Source: G963422445 sp963422445
Lineage (GTDB): Bacteria > Pseudomonadota > Alphaproteobacteria > Thalassobaculales > Thalassobaculaceae
Length of the DNA stretch: 64,000 bases
Direction: 5' to 3'
Assembly: GCA_963422445.2 (NCBI GenBank)
Contig: OY729512.2
Location: 2,418,001 to 2,482,000 of the forward strand
In this document: positions 9,514-19,650 of the stretch, piece by piece
Numbering within the stretch: the stretch's first letter is position 1
Layout: the number at the start of each line of letters is the position of its first letter
Made by a program: the position numbers and the translations under genes
The notes under the pieces: generated by a model
Databases searched by the model: none
What the model saw: the letters and a program-made list of their open reading frames with translations, nothing else
What the model was told of the DNA's origin: nothing

Positions 9514-10653
9514 ATGACCCTTGGCTCGACCCTATCCGATCTCTGGCACCGATTTCAAGGGGACCTTTTCCCTGCGTTGGCCGAGGCGGTCGGTCCTCTC
9601 CTGGAGACGCACAAGCGCTTCGTGACAGCTCTCGATCTCGTCAAGGTGGAGGGCTTCGTCGATGGGGTGTGGACCGGTCCGGGTCGGCCCCGGGAGGATC
9701 GCCGGGCACTGGCCCGTGGCGTCATCGCCAAGGCGGTGTGGGGTCTGCCGACGACCCGCCACCTGATCGACAGGCTCAAGGTGGACCCGACGTTGCGCTG
9801 ACTGTGCGGCTGGTCGCGTGTCGCGGAGATCCTGCGTGAAGCGACGTTTTCGCGGGCGTTTGCCGAATGGTCGCAGTCCCGTCTTCCGGAGAGGATGCAC
9901 GCGGCTCTGGTTGCAGAGACACTGGGCGACGCGCTCATCGGCCACGTCTCCCGGGACTCGACGGCCATCGAGGCCCGGGAGACGCCGGCCCCGAAGCCGA
10001 AGGCCAGGACGCCGAACCGCAAGCGCGGCCGGCTCCGCAAGGGCGCGGAGAGGACGAAGGAGCCTGGGCGTCTCGAACGGCAAGCGAACGGGATGGATCT
10101 CGATGAGAGGCTCGACGCGCTGCCGAAGGTCTGCGATCACGGGGCAAAGAAGAATGCCAAGGGGGTCATGGAGGCCTGGCGCGGTGACAAGCTGCATATC
10201 GACACAGCAGACTGCGGGGTGCCGCTGAGGACCGTCCTCACCTCGGCATCCGTCCATGACAGCCCGGTCGCGATCTCGCTGGCGATGATGACCGCCGCGC
10301 GTGTGACCAATCTCTACGATCTCATGGACGCGGCCTATGATGCCAGGGAGATCTACCAGATGAGCGAACGGCTTGGCCATGTGCCGATCATCGATGTCAA
10401 TCGGCGCCGGGACAAGGACCTCAATGAGGAGCGGGACCGGGAGGCCCGGGCCCGGCGTGCAATAGGCCATGTCGATCCCGAGACCGTGCGGTTCCGGATC
10501 CGGTCCGGTGTCGAGAGGACCAACGCCCGCCTCAAGGATGAGTTTGGCGGGCGCCATGTCCGCGTCCGCGGATATTCCAGGGTCGCCTGCCATCTCATGG
10601 TCGGCATCCTGGCCCTGGCGGCTGACCCGTTGATACGTCTCGCCGTCCCATAG
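9514..10653 (+). pseudogene. IS-A transposase, copy 1, with an internal stop
   Basis: This 379-codon frame is the same length as the intact copy 3. It carries a TGA at codon 96 (9799-9801), where the other copies have CGA (Arg). Family features are LPTTRHLIDRLKVDPTLR, the first catalytic region VSRDSTAIEARE, TSASVHDSPVAI and DLMDAAYDAREI in the middle, and VERTNARLKDE near the end. The protein would cut and paste the element. With the stop, only a 95-residue N-terminal fragment is made unless read through. The hairpin at 9447-9512 overlaps its ribosome binding site. Confidence 0.85.
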
Positions 10654-12973
10654 CGCGGCTCCGACAACGCATACCGACCCTTCGCGGCCCTCTCGAAGAG
10701 AGGGGCCTGGAGAGGCGTGTCCCGATGTCCGCAAAGGTCCCTGTTTGTTCTCATCATCTCTGATGAGACACCGCGAATCCATGGATTCCGACCTCCAGGT
10801 GCAGAGGTGACCGGGATCAACCGACCGATCCGGGCTCACCGGACCCTGGGAGCAGGCATTTTGCAAGAGGTTCAGTGTGCAACTTTTGTTCGATATACTA
10901 AAGATGGGATATTCGACTAGATGCTCCTTAAGGGCATGTGACGATGGTGGATCGAAAAACATCGAACTCTCCGAACAAACCCTCGGGACGTGTCATCAGT
11001 CGTTCGGGTGGTCGCGCACAAGAGCACACCAAGAGTGCGCGTAACGTGGCGCGGGCTGCCCATCAGTCATTTTCTCTCTGTGCGTATTGCTTGTAGAACG
11101 GACTTTTGGGGCCATTGTCCATGAACCGCTCCATCGTCCATGTTCCGATGGCGAGGCGGGTATACCCTTCCCGGACGTTCTGATGGCCAGGCGGCGCGTC
11201 GGCCTTGCGGTTCAGATATCCCCCAAGCCTTGCGATCAGCATGACCGCGCGGCCGAGGGACAGGGGCGTGTGTTCGGCCCGGTCCGCTGCGGCGCCGTTG
11301 TGGCTTATGGCATCGTCGTGCAGCAGGTTGATTTCGGTTTCGGACAGCCATGGTTGCGGCCGGCCGTTCCGGGGTCTCGCGTCCGAGCAGGGTCAGGGTC
11401 GCGAGCCGCCAGGCGATGACAGCGATGACGGTCACGGCGCGCTTGACCCGTTCGGCGGTGGTCCGGGCGATCTTCTCGACATCGCAGCCGGATGTCAGGA
11501 TCCTGTGATACTCCTCGATGCGCCAGCGCAGAGCATACAGATCGACGACCTCCTGTGCCTGTTTGATGGTGCCGACCGGCAGCGTCGTGATCAGCGGCCA
11601 TTCGATCCTCTCGCCGCCTTTCGGTACTGCGTCCTCGCGCAGGTGAACCAGGGTCAGCGTCACCGGGTCAGCTCCGAGCTCCGGCGTTTCGGGATCGGCA
11701 GGTCGACCGTCTGCCAGCGCCGGGCGCACTGCACCCGGCGCCGCACGCATCGTTTCGAACAGGGCCGTCTCCTCGGCAAGACCCCGGTCATGCGTCGCGC
11801 GGATCAGCAGGCCGGCCCCGCCCTCGTCGCGCCAGGCGCAGAACAGATCGATAGCATCGCTCTCCCGGTCCATCACCGCGATCACCCGGGTGTTGGCCAG
11901 ACCGGCCGTCAGCCGGCTGGATGTCGCGCCAGCCCCGCAGCCAGCGCTGCGTCTTCTTGTCCGCCGCCGGTTTGCTCTTCTCCGCCTGACCATCCGGCAC
12001 CTCGAACCCGATGTGCGGAAAGCCCAGCGGTACGCCGTCGGCGTTGACTGCAAAGGTCGTAGGCCTGTGCAGGCCCAGCGTTCCGGCAGACCCCCTGGTC
12101 TTCGCGATCACGCCAAGACCCTTGCAGGCCTGGTGCGTCGAAACATTCAGGTCGCTGCCGTCCTGGATCGCCAAAACCGTCGACTGTGCGCGCATGCGGC
12201 ATGGCGTCCGCGCCCGGTGCGGCGCCAGGATAGCCTCCAGTGTCAGAGCCGGGTCGTTGGGACGGTCGTTCATCCGACAAGACCCCTGCACCGCTGCCGC
12301 ATCGCCGCAAGCGGCCGTAAAGACTGTCTTCATCGGCGTCGTCGCCTGGATCCGCGTGCTGGCCACCGGCCTAGCCAGCGCCGCCTTGCCGACCGGCGCC
12401 CCACCGAATTCAGTCTGCGCCCAACGATCCCTGTCAAGCCCGGCGCCAGCCGCCAGGCCGGTGGGGGCGGCAGCAACACGGCCGGCCCGGCCAGCCCCAG
12501 GTGTCGCCGCCAGTCGCGCACCAGCGGATACATCCGAATCCCCTTCGCCGGCACTTGCGCCCCCGCGGCGGAGCGCCGCCCGCGCCCGGCTGTCATGCCG
12601 ACATGGATCCGGTTCGTCGCCCGCAAGCTGATCCCGCCATGCGCCGGACCGACAAAGGTCTCGACCGGCAGCGGGGCAACGCCATAGCGGGCCGCGCGGT
12701 CGAGACACAGGCCGAGCACCGTCGAGGCCAGGTTTCGGCAGGCCAGACCGGGACGGATGAGAAACCGTGCCAGTCCGACCACCCGGTCGAGATGGGCCTC
12801 CCGGCCGGCCGCATCCCAGTCGATCCAACGGTCGCGTGGCTTCAGGACCAGGGCCGGGGCTGCAACCACGCAACCGCCAAGCCAGCCGGGATCCGAGCCG
12901 ACCGGATACCGCAGCGGCCGCCCGACATGAAGCCCGGCCCCCAGCGGATGCTCGGCGTCCAGCATCGTACCTA

Positions 12974-14151
12974 GTGTCCTGATTCCAAAGTTCGTACCGT
13001 TATGATGTTGCGGCTGCAGCGGTTTCGAGGGTCCTGAGGCAGAAGCGCTTGATGGACGCCAGGATTTCATCGGCTGTCTTGTGCCAGCGGAAGGGCTTGG
13101 GGTCCTCGTTGACGGTGTCGATGTACCCGGTGATCGCCTGCTCCAGCTCGACGGTCGATCGGTGAACCCCGCGCCGGATCTGCTTCTCTGTCAGATCGGC
13201 GAAGAAGCGCTCGACTTGGTTGAGCCACGAGGCAGAGGTCGGGGTGAAGTGAACATGCCAGCGCGGTCGCCGGGCGAACCCGTCGCGGATCGTCTTCGTC
13301 TTGTGGGTCGAGTAGTTGTCCATGACGATGTGGATCTCGAGGTCGGGCGGCACGTTGGCCTCGACGTGATCCAGGAACTTGCGGAACTCCACGCTGCGGT
13401 GGCGCCGATAGCACTGTCCGATGACCTTGCCTGTGGCGACGTCAAGGGCTGCGAAGAGCGAGGTCGTGCCGTTGCGCTTGTAATCGTGAGTGCGCCGCTC
13501 GACCTGCCCCGGGCGCAGCGGCAGCAGCGGCTGGGTGCGATCGAGGGCCTGAACCTGCGATTTCTCGTCCACGCAGAGGACCATGGCATGCTGCGGCGGG
13601 TCCACGTAGAGCCCCACGATGTCGCGCGTCTTGTCCACGAAGTAGGGGTCTGCCGAGAGCTTGAAGGTCTCGCTCCTGTGCGGCTGAAGGGAAAAGGCTC
13701 GCCAGATGCGATTGACCGTCGACGGCGCATACCCCGTCGCCTGCGCCATCGAGCGCGTGCTCCATTGGGTCGCGTCACGAGGCTTCTCCTCAAGCGTCTT
13801 GCGCACCACCTCGGCCACGGCGTCGTCATCGATGCGCCGGGGACGGCCGGAGCGCGGCTCGTCGTCAAGCCCGTCAAGACGATGCTCTGCGAAGCGATTG
13901 CGCCACTTCCTGGCGGTCTGGCTGGTCACGCCCAGCACGCTCCCAATCTGCACATTGGTAAGCCCTTCGGCCGCCAGCAGCACGATGTGCGCCCGATCGG
14001 ACAGGCCTCGCCAGACTTTGCGCCCGCGCGCCAGCCGCTCAAGCTCGTTGCGCTCGTCCGCGCTCAGCTTGATCTCCACCGAAAGTCGCATCACCATGCC
14101 CCCCGAATCGACACCACCCCCTTAACAATACGAACTTTGCGTACAGGACAC
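12974..14151 (-). mobile_element. IS630-family element inserted in the DruA-transposase gene
   Basis: This 1178-bp element has terminal repeats GTGTCCTG...AAAGTTCGTA and their complement, flanked by TA on both sides (12972-12973 and 14152-14153), the TA duplication of the IS630/mariner group. It carries one intact transposase gene. It is younger than the element it interrupts. Confidence 0.92.
13000..14097 (-). CDS. IS630 family transposase
   Basis: This intact 365-residue transposase has an N-terminal helix-turn-helix (GLTNVQIGSVLGVTSQTARKWRNRF) of the winged type, followed by the DDE core: Asp in CVDEKSQVQALDRTQP, Asp in IHIVMDNYSTHKT, and Glu in SWLNQVERFFADLTEKQIRRG. It cuts at TA dinucleotides. 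It fills the element between the terminal repeats and is the only gene in it. It is one of the few intact transposases in the window, so this element may still be active. Confidence 0.93.
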   Translation of the reverse strand: MVMRLSVEIKLSADERNELERLARGRKVWRGLSDRAHIVLLAAEGLTNVQIGSVLGVTSQTARKWRNRFAEHRLDGLDDEPRSGRPRRIDDDAVAEVVRKTLEEKPRDATQWSTRSMAQATGYAPSTVNRIWRAFSLQPHRSETFKLSADPYFVDKTRDIVGLYVDPPQHAMVLCVDEKSQVQALDRTQPLLPLRPGQVERRTHDYKRNGTTSLFAALDVATGKVIGQCYRRHRSVEFRKFLDHVEANVPPDLEIHIVMDNYSTHKTKTIRDGFARRPRWHVHFTPTSASWLNQVERFFADLTEKQIRRGVHRSTVELEQAITGYIDTVNEDPKPFRWHKTADEILASIKRFCLRTLETAAAATS

Positions 14152-14685
14152 TAGCCGCCGACACACCGTATCGGTCTCGGCCAGCGTCACGACCGGACCC
14201 TCGACAGGGTCGACGCGGTCCGGAACCCCGACCGGCGGCGGAACCGCAGCTGCCAGATCCCGGACAGCACGGTCAACACCGGCGGCCGGGTCCGGCCGCC
14301 GGCAACGCCAGAACGCCTGCATGCGCAAGATCGCGAAACGCCACCAGACAGCCCGCGTCCTGCAGATGGCCGAGGGGATCGCGAAACCCGAAAGTCGTGC
14401 AGACCTCGCGGACGAACGCCATGCGCCCCGGAACGGTCCCGGGTGCCGGCAATGCCGCCAATGTGTGCCGTCCCACCTCCGGGAACAGCCGTGCGGTGGA
14501 TCAGATTTGTGCGTTCATGACCCCGTCATAGCGGGTCCGGAATCTCAAGTTCAGAGAAAAAAGCTCAATGGGCAGGGCGCGGGTGAGCCCAACGTCAAAG
14601 CGGATTAGCGAAGAGACTTCGGTGAAGTGGGGAAAGGTCATAGAGATCCTGGCCAATCGGTAAGCGCCACTGCCGCGTCACCTAG

Positions 14686-15529
14686 ATAGTGTCGTCATGA
14701 GTGATGTTTATCTGTCCTATCTGTCGAATTCACTCGATGGTTCTTGGAGGCGACTCATGGGATTGGCTCATCGGCGTCACGACATTTCGGACAGGGTCTG
14801 GCTGTTGCTGGAGCCTCATCTGCCTGGTCGAGCGGGACGTTGGGGTGGAGTGGCACAGGATAATCGACGGTTCATTAATGCGATCTTCTGGATTCTGCGT
14901 ACCGGCGCTCCCTGGCGTGATTTGCCACCGGACTATGGAGACTGGGAAAATACCCATCGCCGGTTCTGTCGCTGGCGGGACAAGGGGCTCTGGGGGGCGT
15001 TGCTGGAGCATCTGGTGGATGAGCCGGACGATGAGTGGCTGATGATTGACGCCAGTCATCTCAAGGTCCATCCCCATGCGAGCGGTGCGGTCGGCGGCAA
15101 TCAGGCGATGGATCGCACAAAAGGGGGCTGAACACGAAACTGCACCTGGCTGTGGACGCGCATGGGATGCCGGTGCGGGTGTTGGTGACCGAGGGGACGG
15201 CAGCAGATTGCAGTCAAGCGGTCGAGCTGATTGAAGGGATAGATGCCGAGTATTTGTTGGCGGACAAGGCCTATGACACGAATGCCATCCTGTCTTATTG
15301 TGAGGAGCATGAAGTCATTCCAGTGGTTCCGCCGAAGCGCAACCGCAAGCACCCCAGAGCGTATGATGTCCATCTCTATCGGCACCGGCATTTGGTGGAG
15401 AACGCCTTTCTGTGGCTCAAGCGCTGGCGTGGGATTGCCACGCGATACGCCAAGAATGCCGCATCGTTCCTCGCCGCGGTGCAGATTCGGTGTCTGGCAC
15501 TCTGGGCTGGTATTTCGTGACGACACTAT
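14686..15529 (+). mobile_element. IS5-family (IS427 group) element, copy A
   Basis: This 844-bp element has ends ATAGTGTCGTCA and TGACGACACTAT and a perfect CTAG target duplication (14682-14685 and 15530-15533), the usual preference of this group. A second, decayed copy is at 19651-20494. Copy A keeps both overlapping reading frames. Confidence 0.92.
14697..15520 (+). CDS. IS427-group transposase, two frames joined by a -1 frameshift
   Basis: OrfA (14697-15131) carries RHDISDRVWLLLEPHLPGR, GAPWRDLPPDYGDWEN and the first catalytic Asp in WLMIDASHLKVH. At AAAAGGGGGC (about 15119-15128), a slippery run, a -1 shift leads into orfB (LNTKLHLAVDAHGMP), which has the second Asp in LLADKAYDTNAI and the Glu region VENAFLWLKRWRGIATRYAK. 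This is the usual expression mode of IS427-group IS5 elements. Both frames are otherwise intact, so the transposase may be active. The boundary of the shift is inferred from frame continuity. Confidence 0.88.
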
Positions 15530-15701
15530 CTAGATAAATGCGGTTCATGGCCATGAGGGGGCACTTCGAGATGGCGGGATTCTGGGAATCATAATGAACA
15601 CGGGATTCGATCGGCTCTTGGCTGTCCATATCACGATTATCATAGCTCGATCCATCAAAAGGCAGCGGCACTGGTTCACGGCATCGTTTCAAATCACGGA
15701 T

Positions 15702-15812
15702 ACCGCTTATGCACGTGGCTCCGGTGGAACACGATGTTGCCCCCGATGTCGACTATTCCCGGCACGCCAAACGCTACATGTGCGTTTCACCGGAGCCACG
15801 TGCATAAGCGGT
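15702..15812 (+). mobile_element. 111-bp miniature element (IS1595-type MITE), copy 1
   Basis: Terminal repeats ACCGCTTATGCACGTGGCTC and their complement enclose about 60 bp, with a perfect 8-bp duplication TCACGGAT (15694-15701 and 15813-15820). It contains no gene. The ends match those of the intact IS1595-family element at 53295-54338, the likely source of transposase. Near-identical copies are at 39011-39121 and, inverted, 45172-45282. Confidence 0.92.
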
Positions 15813-15820
15813 TCACGGAT

Positions 15821-16530
15821 TTTCGGACGGCAACAAGCGCACGACAATGTATTTGATAGAGTTATTTGGTACAAAGAAGCCGCTATGAGTTCAATAAGAA
15901 TGAGGATGAGGATGACGATGTCGTCGCAGATATCATTACAAGTTTCACGCGTGGTGACATGGACCCCGACGCACTCGCACGGTGCTTCAAGGAACGTTTG
16001 TTAAGGCCGAGTATCTGATAGCCATATCAACCCGAAGGGCTCTTAAAAGACTTTTCGACCGCATCGGTTTAGAGACGATCGAAATCGCAGCCAGGCGGAC
16101 GGCCCTGTAGCGACGCTCGCGAATTCGCCTTCAATGTCAGGGTCGTTGCTTCCGCACGAAAACGACGAAATTCCAAGCCATAGGACTCCACATCTCGAAC
16201 GGGGTCGCCGGGGCGCCATATTAAAGACGTCAACGGTCGCAAAAACGCGGCAGTCAGGCGCATTTACGGACGCAAACGCCGTCACTACGATGCAGCATCA
16301 CCTCAAGCCGGTTCGACAATCTCCGGGAACGACGTACCGACAATCTCCCCCGATCTTTTGATTTGGCAGACACGCGATCTGCAACGCGCGCGCCTCCGAA
16401 TTTGGAAAGCCGACCGATCAGTCCAGAATTGTGATACGCTGGTCAACAAGGACGCGTTCAACACCTGTAACGTGAACCTCAGTTCGACGCGTCCCCGCGC
16501 GGCCGTACCTTGGCGATCTCGTGGTAGACG
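15821..16530. other. 710 bp without a recognisable gene
   Basis: Short open frames such as one reading AEYLIAISTRRALKRLFDRI at about 16004-16084 have a mildly coding look but soon meet stops and match no family I recognise. This may be a decayed gene. Confidence 0.45.
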
Positions 16531-17304
16531 TCACGCTTGTCGATGGGCGCCCGACAAGAATCCAGCCATCATGCCGCCATCGACAATGATGTGCTGGCCA
16601 TTGAGCCAACCCATTTCGCCTTCGCTCAAAACGACGATGGCCTCGGCGATATCTTCGGGTCTGGTAGGTCGTCCGACCATATCGATCATGTTCCCCATGA
16701 CTTCGGCGCCCACCGCGGCGGTGAAGTCGGGAAGGATCGGCGTGTCGACCGGTCCGGGGCCGATGTCGTTGACCCGGATGCCGCGCTGAAGCCCCCGCAT
16801 GGTGTAGACCACCACGGTTTCCTTGGAGAAGGTGTAGCTGTCGGTGTCGATCTTGTCGGCGTTTTCGCGCCACCAGGCGAGGCCACCCTCGAAGCTGTCG
16901 CTCGCCAACAGCGTCGTGATTCCCTCGCGGCGCTTGCGCCATTGGTTCTTGGCGATGGAGGCAACGTTGACGATGGTGCCGCCGTCAGCGATGCGATCCC
17001 ACATGCGTTCGGTCATCTGACGGAGGCCGAGAATGTTTACCGCGACAGTCTTCTCGTCGCCGACGGAGGCGGGAACGCGGGTGACGTTCAAAAGCGACGC
17101 GTAGCGGCCGTTCAGCCGAGCAACGGTCGCATCGATCGCCGACGGATCCGAAAGGTCACAAGAGCAATGCGCCGCGACGGCAGTGTTCGGCGGCTTGATG
17201 TCGATTGAAATGACCTCGTGCCCTCGCGCGATCAACTGCTGGGTAGTCGCATCGCCCACCCCGGACCCCTGGATATGCTCATGGTCAGTGCCACTCTGGG
17301 TCAA
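16531..17304 (-). CDS. SDR-family oxidoreductase with a damaged N-terminus
   Basis: This 257-residue short-chain dehydrogenase resembles the coniferyl-alcohol/3-alpha-hydroxysteroid dehydrogenase group. It has the catalytic Ser116 in NVASIAKNQW, Tyr157 and Lys161 in YTFSK, IGPGPVDTPIL and the C-terminal QHIIVDGGMM. The cofactor-binding TGxxxGIG segment near the start is poorly formed: the start region reads EHIQGSGVGDATTQQL, which lacks the usual preceding beta strand. A short deletion or a start in another frame (ATG at about 17279) may have removed it. It begins 16 bp after the end of an MFS transporter gene in the same direction, so both are probably one transcript. Activity is doubtful and the substrate unknown. 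Confidence 0.75.
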   Translation of the reverse strand: MTQSGTDHEHIQGSGVGDATTQQLIARGHEVISIDIKPPNTAVAAHCSCDLSDPSAIDATVARLNGRYASLLNVTRVPASVGDEKTVAVNILGLRQMTERMWDRIADGGTIVNVASIAKNQWRKRREGITTLLASDSFEGGLAWWRENADKIDTDSYTFSKETVVVYTMRGLQRGIRVNDIGPGPVDTPILPDFTAAVGAEVMGNMIDMVGRPTRPEDIAEAIVVLSEGEMGWLNGQHIIVDGGMMAGFLSGAHRQA

Positions 17305-17319
17305 TTCACGTTTGAGTCC

Positions 17320-18522
17320 TCACTCGGCCGCAACGAGTGCCGGCTCCGGCCGACGGCGTCCAGGGAGGAGGAGAGCTATGAGGGCCGCCAGAATAGCGGC
17401 GGTCCCAAAAAGTGTGTAGAGCAGGTCGAAGCCACCCTGCCGGTCGTACAACCAGCCGGCAAGGAGAACCGTCAACCCGCCAACACCGAGCGCCAGCACG
17501 AACTTGGCGCCATAGGCCAGAGCGCGCCAGCGGAAGGGTGTGTAATGCGCCACCAGCATGTTCTCTGCCGCCGTGAAGGTAAGGTTGAAGCTCACCACCA
17601 AGAAGGTTGCCAACAGCAGCGAGCCGCCTGACAGGTCGACTACGATGAACAGCAACGGCACCTGCAACAACCAGAAAACGACATAGATCGATCGGGCCGA
17701 GAAGCGATCTGCGAGCCAGCCACCGGCCATGGACGCGAACGAGGCGATCCCGGAAATCACGCCGACGAAAAGGCCGATTCGCGTGTAATCGCCCGCCATT
17801 GTCGGGTCCAGACCGCTCTCGAACAGCTTCGGCATGGTGTTGGAGATGCCGGCATAGACGAACCCGGTACAGGCCATGGTCACGGTCAGGATGAAGAAGA
17901 CCCTGATCATGGCGCCACTATCAGCCGTTGCGACCGGCGCCCGATCGGTGGTCGCATCGCTGACTAGGCCGCGCCTCCAGGCAACGAACAGGACGATTCC
18001 GCTCGCTATGGAGAGGAGTCCCGGCAGAATAAAGGCGGCGCGCCAGTCGACATAATCGATCATCAGCCCGACAAAGACGGGCGCTAGCCCGTTCCCGACA
18101 TTACCAAAGACGCCGTTAATGCCAAGCGACATGCCCCGGCGCCTGGCTGAAGCGACAATCCAGGCGATGCCGACGGGGTGGTAGATCGCGGCAAAAAGAC
18201 CGATCAGGGTCAGGCCCAGCCACAACATCGCTGGTCCGTCGGCGAACCCGGTCAAAATCGCGCCGGCCCCCATGCCGACAAAAAAAACTACCATCATGCC
18301 GACTCGGCTCCAGCGGTCGGCGATCCAGCCGGCCGGGACCGCAGCGACACCAAACAGCACCAGACCGAAACTCGAGAGGCCCAACAGCTCGCCATAGGGC
18401 AGGCCGAAGATCTTCGGCAGATAGAGCACGGCGGTCGCATAAAGAACCGTGAACATATGGGTGTATGTGTGACCGACGTTTGAAAAGACGATCGCCAGTC
18501 TGTCCTTCAACTCTTCGCTCAT
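17320..18522 (-). CDS. MFS transporter
   Basis: This 400-residue major facilitator has twelve hydrophobic segments in two halves. The loop 2-3 signature region reads AGWIADRWSRVGMMV and its second-half counterpart AGGWLADRFSARSIYV. It opens with MSEELKDRLAIVFSNVGHTY. The ATG at 18522 is chosen because AAAGGA lies about 9 nt upstream; a longer frame upstream has no family sequence. The gene is intact. The SDR gene follows after 16 bp, so uptake or export of the SDR substrate is a reasonable guess, but nothing in the sequence names the compound. Confidence 0.88.
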   Translation of the reverse strand: MSEELKDRLAIVFSNVGHTYTHMFTVLYATAVLYLPKIFGLPYGELLGLSSFGLVLFGVAAVPAGWIADRWSRVGMMVVFFVGMGAGAILTGFADGPAMLWLGLTLIGLFAAIYHPVGIAWIVASARRRGMSLGINGVFGNVGNGLAPVFVGLMIDYVDWRAAFILPGLLSIASGIVLFVAWRRGLVSDATTDRAPVATADSGAMIRVFFILTVTMACTGFVYAGISNTMPKLFESGLDPTMAGDYTRIGLFVGVISGIASFASMAGGWLADRFSARSIYVVFWLLQVPLLFIVVDLSGGSLLLATFLVVSFNLTFTAAENMLVAHYTPFRWRALAYGAKFVLALGVGGLTVLLAGWLYDRQGGFDLLYTLFGTAAILAALIALLLPGRRRPEPALVAAE

Positions 18523-18848
18523 CTTGCTTGATCCTTTGGCTTCCGCGGCGACCGTGCGATCGAAAATGACACGCCCGGCAGAACCCGCACCGGGATATCC
18601 CCGAAGCGAGTACCACGGCAACAGAATCGGAAAGGCTGGCCATGCCGGTGAGTATATTGACTTTCCGGCACTTCGGCCAGACACGACAATCCCATGCTAG
18701 ATTTGAGCGCCGGTCGAGTGGCACTTTGACAACATACAGCGAAATCATTTTCACAAAAGGAGATTAAATCACCGGAGAAAACGGGCTTTTCTATCTTTTT
18801 TGGCAAGAATTCATGTCGCCAAACTCTTGTCATGGAGTAGCTGTTTAC
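18523..18848. other. 326 bp upstream of the MFS gene, no gene seen
   Basis: This is a rather AT-rich stretch that probably holds the promoter of the MFS-SDR pair. No clear boxes were found. Confidence 0.4.
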
Positions 18849-18886
18849 AGCGTGGGATCACCGTGGCTTCATGTCGATCCCACGCT
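18849..18886. terminator. Inverted repeat, 11-bp perfect stem
   Basis: AGCGTGGGATC (18849-18859) pairs with GATCCCACGCT (18876-18886) across a 16-base loop. No T run follows, so it is an uncertain terminator. It may be a protein site or part of the flank of the adjoining IS. Confidence 0.4.
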
Positions 18887-18888
18887 AA

Positions 18889-19647
18889 GAGACTGACCTA
18901 AAACTGGTTGTGTGGTCTCGCATGGTGTATCTTCGTGGGTGAACATTCACACCATGGAGGCACATCATGTCCTGGAACGAGACGACCCGGAAGCAGTATA
19001 GCCGCAAGACGGAGCGTTACGAAAGCGATCTGAGCGATGCCGGATGAGCCTTGCCGGACCCGCTTCTTCCACCGTCGCGCCGGCTTGGTCGTCCCCGTCA
19101 GGTGAACTTACGCGACGTGGTGAACGCGATCGCCTGCATGCTCCGGACAGGGTGCAGTTGGCGGGCATGACCGACGGATTGTCCGGCGTTTGCGACGGTT
19201 CAGACCTATTTCTACGCGTGGTCCCGGTCGGGGGTCCTGGAGCAGGTTTGCGCCCGTTTTACGACGCTCGAGCGGCTCCGGTCGGGGCGTAGTGCGGACC
19301 CGAGCGCGGCCATCATCGACAGTCGGAGCGTGCCGACGGTCGAAGCGGGCAGCGAGGGATGCGGCGACGATGCCGGCAGGCACGCTCAAGGAAGCGAATT
19401 GCCCGATCACTGTGGAGGTCATCGGTAAACCCAGGGACGCCAAGGGGGTCGTCGTCATGTCCCGGCGCTGGGTGGTCGAATGCAGCTTCGGATGGCTGCG
19501 CCGCTGCCGGCGCCCCTCCAGAGACTTCGAGCGATCCATCGCCAGCGCCCTCGCTTGGCTCCTGCTGGCTCTGAGCCATGTTCTCATGCGCCGCCTCGGA
19601 CGCATGCAAGTCACTGTCACTAATTGATATCATTATGATTCAGACAC
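18889..19647 (+). mobile_element. IS5-family remnant (called IS-B here), copy 1, internally deleted
   Basis: The ends are GAGACTGACCTAAAAC at the left and GATATCATTATGATTCAGAC at the right. A longer copy of the same element is at 53247-56357. The transposase frame from ATG 18967 (MSWNETTRKQYSRKTERYES) has TGA at about 19045 and 19168. About 200 bp between DDAG and the ALKEANCPITVEVIGKPRDAK segment are missing relative to the other copy. The C-terminal GWLRRCRRPSRDFERSIASA survives. It is not functional. Confidence 0.8.
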
Positions 19648-19650
19648 CAG

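Larger units (their letters stand above)
9369..10873 (+). mobile_element. DUF772-type DDE insertion sequence, copy 1 (called IS-A here)
   Basis: This 1505-bp element has imperfect ~25-bp ends, left GAGCTTCTTGCAAAATTGCC and right (as reverse complement) GAACCTCTTGCAAAATTCCT. Two more copies lie at 39128-40607 and 41626-43121. Flanking 4-mers differ (GGCG and AGTG), so no target duplication is visible for this copy. The family is an IS4/IS5-superfamily DDE transposase element; I do not assign a registered IS name. Confidence 0.85.
11067..14518 (-). pseudogene. Fusion of a DUF4338 (DruA-like) domain with a Tn5-like DDE transposase
   Basis: Read leftward from ATG 14518, with TGA at codon 6 (14501-14503), the N-terminus TTFGFRDPLGHLQDAGCL is followed, beyond an IS630 insertion, by AEHPLGAGLHVGRPLRYPVG, GVAPLPVETFVGPAHGG and NRIHVGMTAGRGRR. 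These match the DUF4338 family, named DruA in the Druantia defence system. A frameshift later comes a Tn5/IS50-type transposase: STRIQATTPMKTVFTAA, STVLAIQDGSDLNVS, VIAVMDRESDAIDLF, then YALRWRIEEYHRIL with the catalytic Glu. At least three lesions besides the IS630 make it dead. The order of domains and common direction argue for a single ancestral fused protein. DruA here is a transposon-borne domain: no druB-E genes are near. Confidence 0.7.
11054..14576 (-). mobile_element. IS4/Tn5-like element with a DruA-like domain, interrupted by IS630
   Basis: The ends share an imperfect inverted repeat around CTGCCCAT (left near 11055, right near 14570) followed by T-rich and TCTCT tracts. The limits are approximate. 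Inside is one long leftward gene, broken by frameshifts and by an IS630 element at 12974-14151. No target duplication was confirmed. Confidence 0.65.

Noticed and set aside
9532..10962. 476-codon open frame on the minus strand
   Set aside because: It is the antisense shadow of the IS-A transposase; the plus strand has the transposase motifs and start signals. The same holds for the long plus-strand frame at 41659-42966.
15821..16530. Possible small genes in a 0.7-kb gap
   Set aside because: Frames are short, lack ribosome binding sites and match nothing recognisable; kept only as a gap note.
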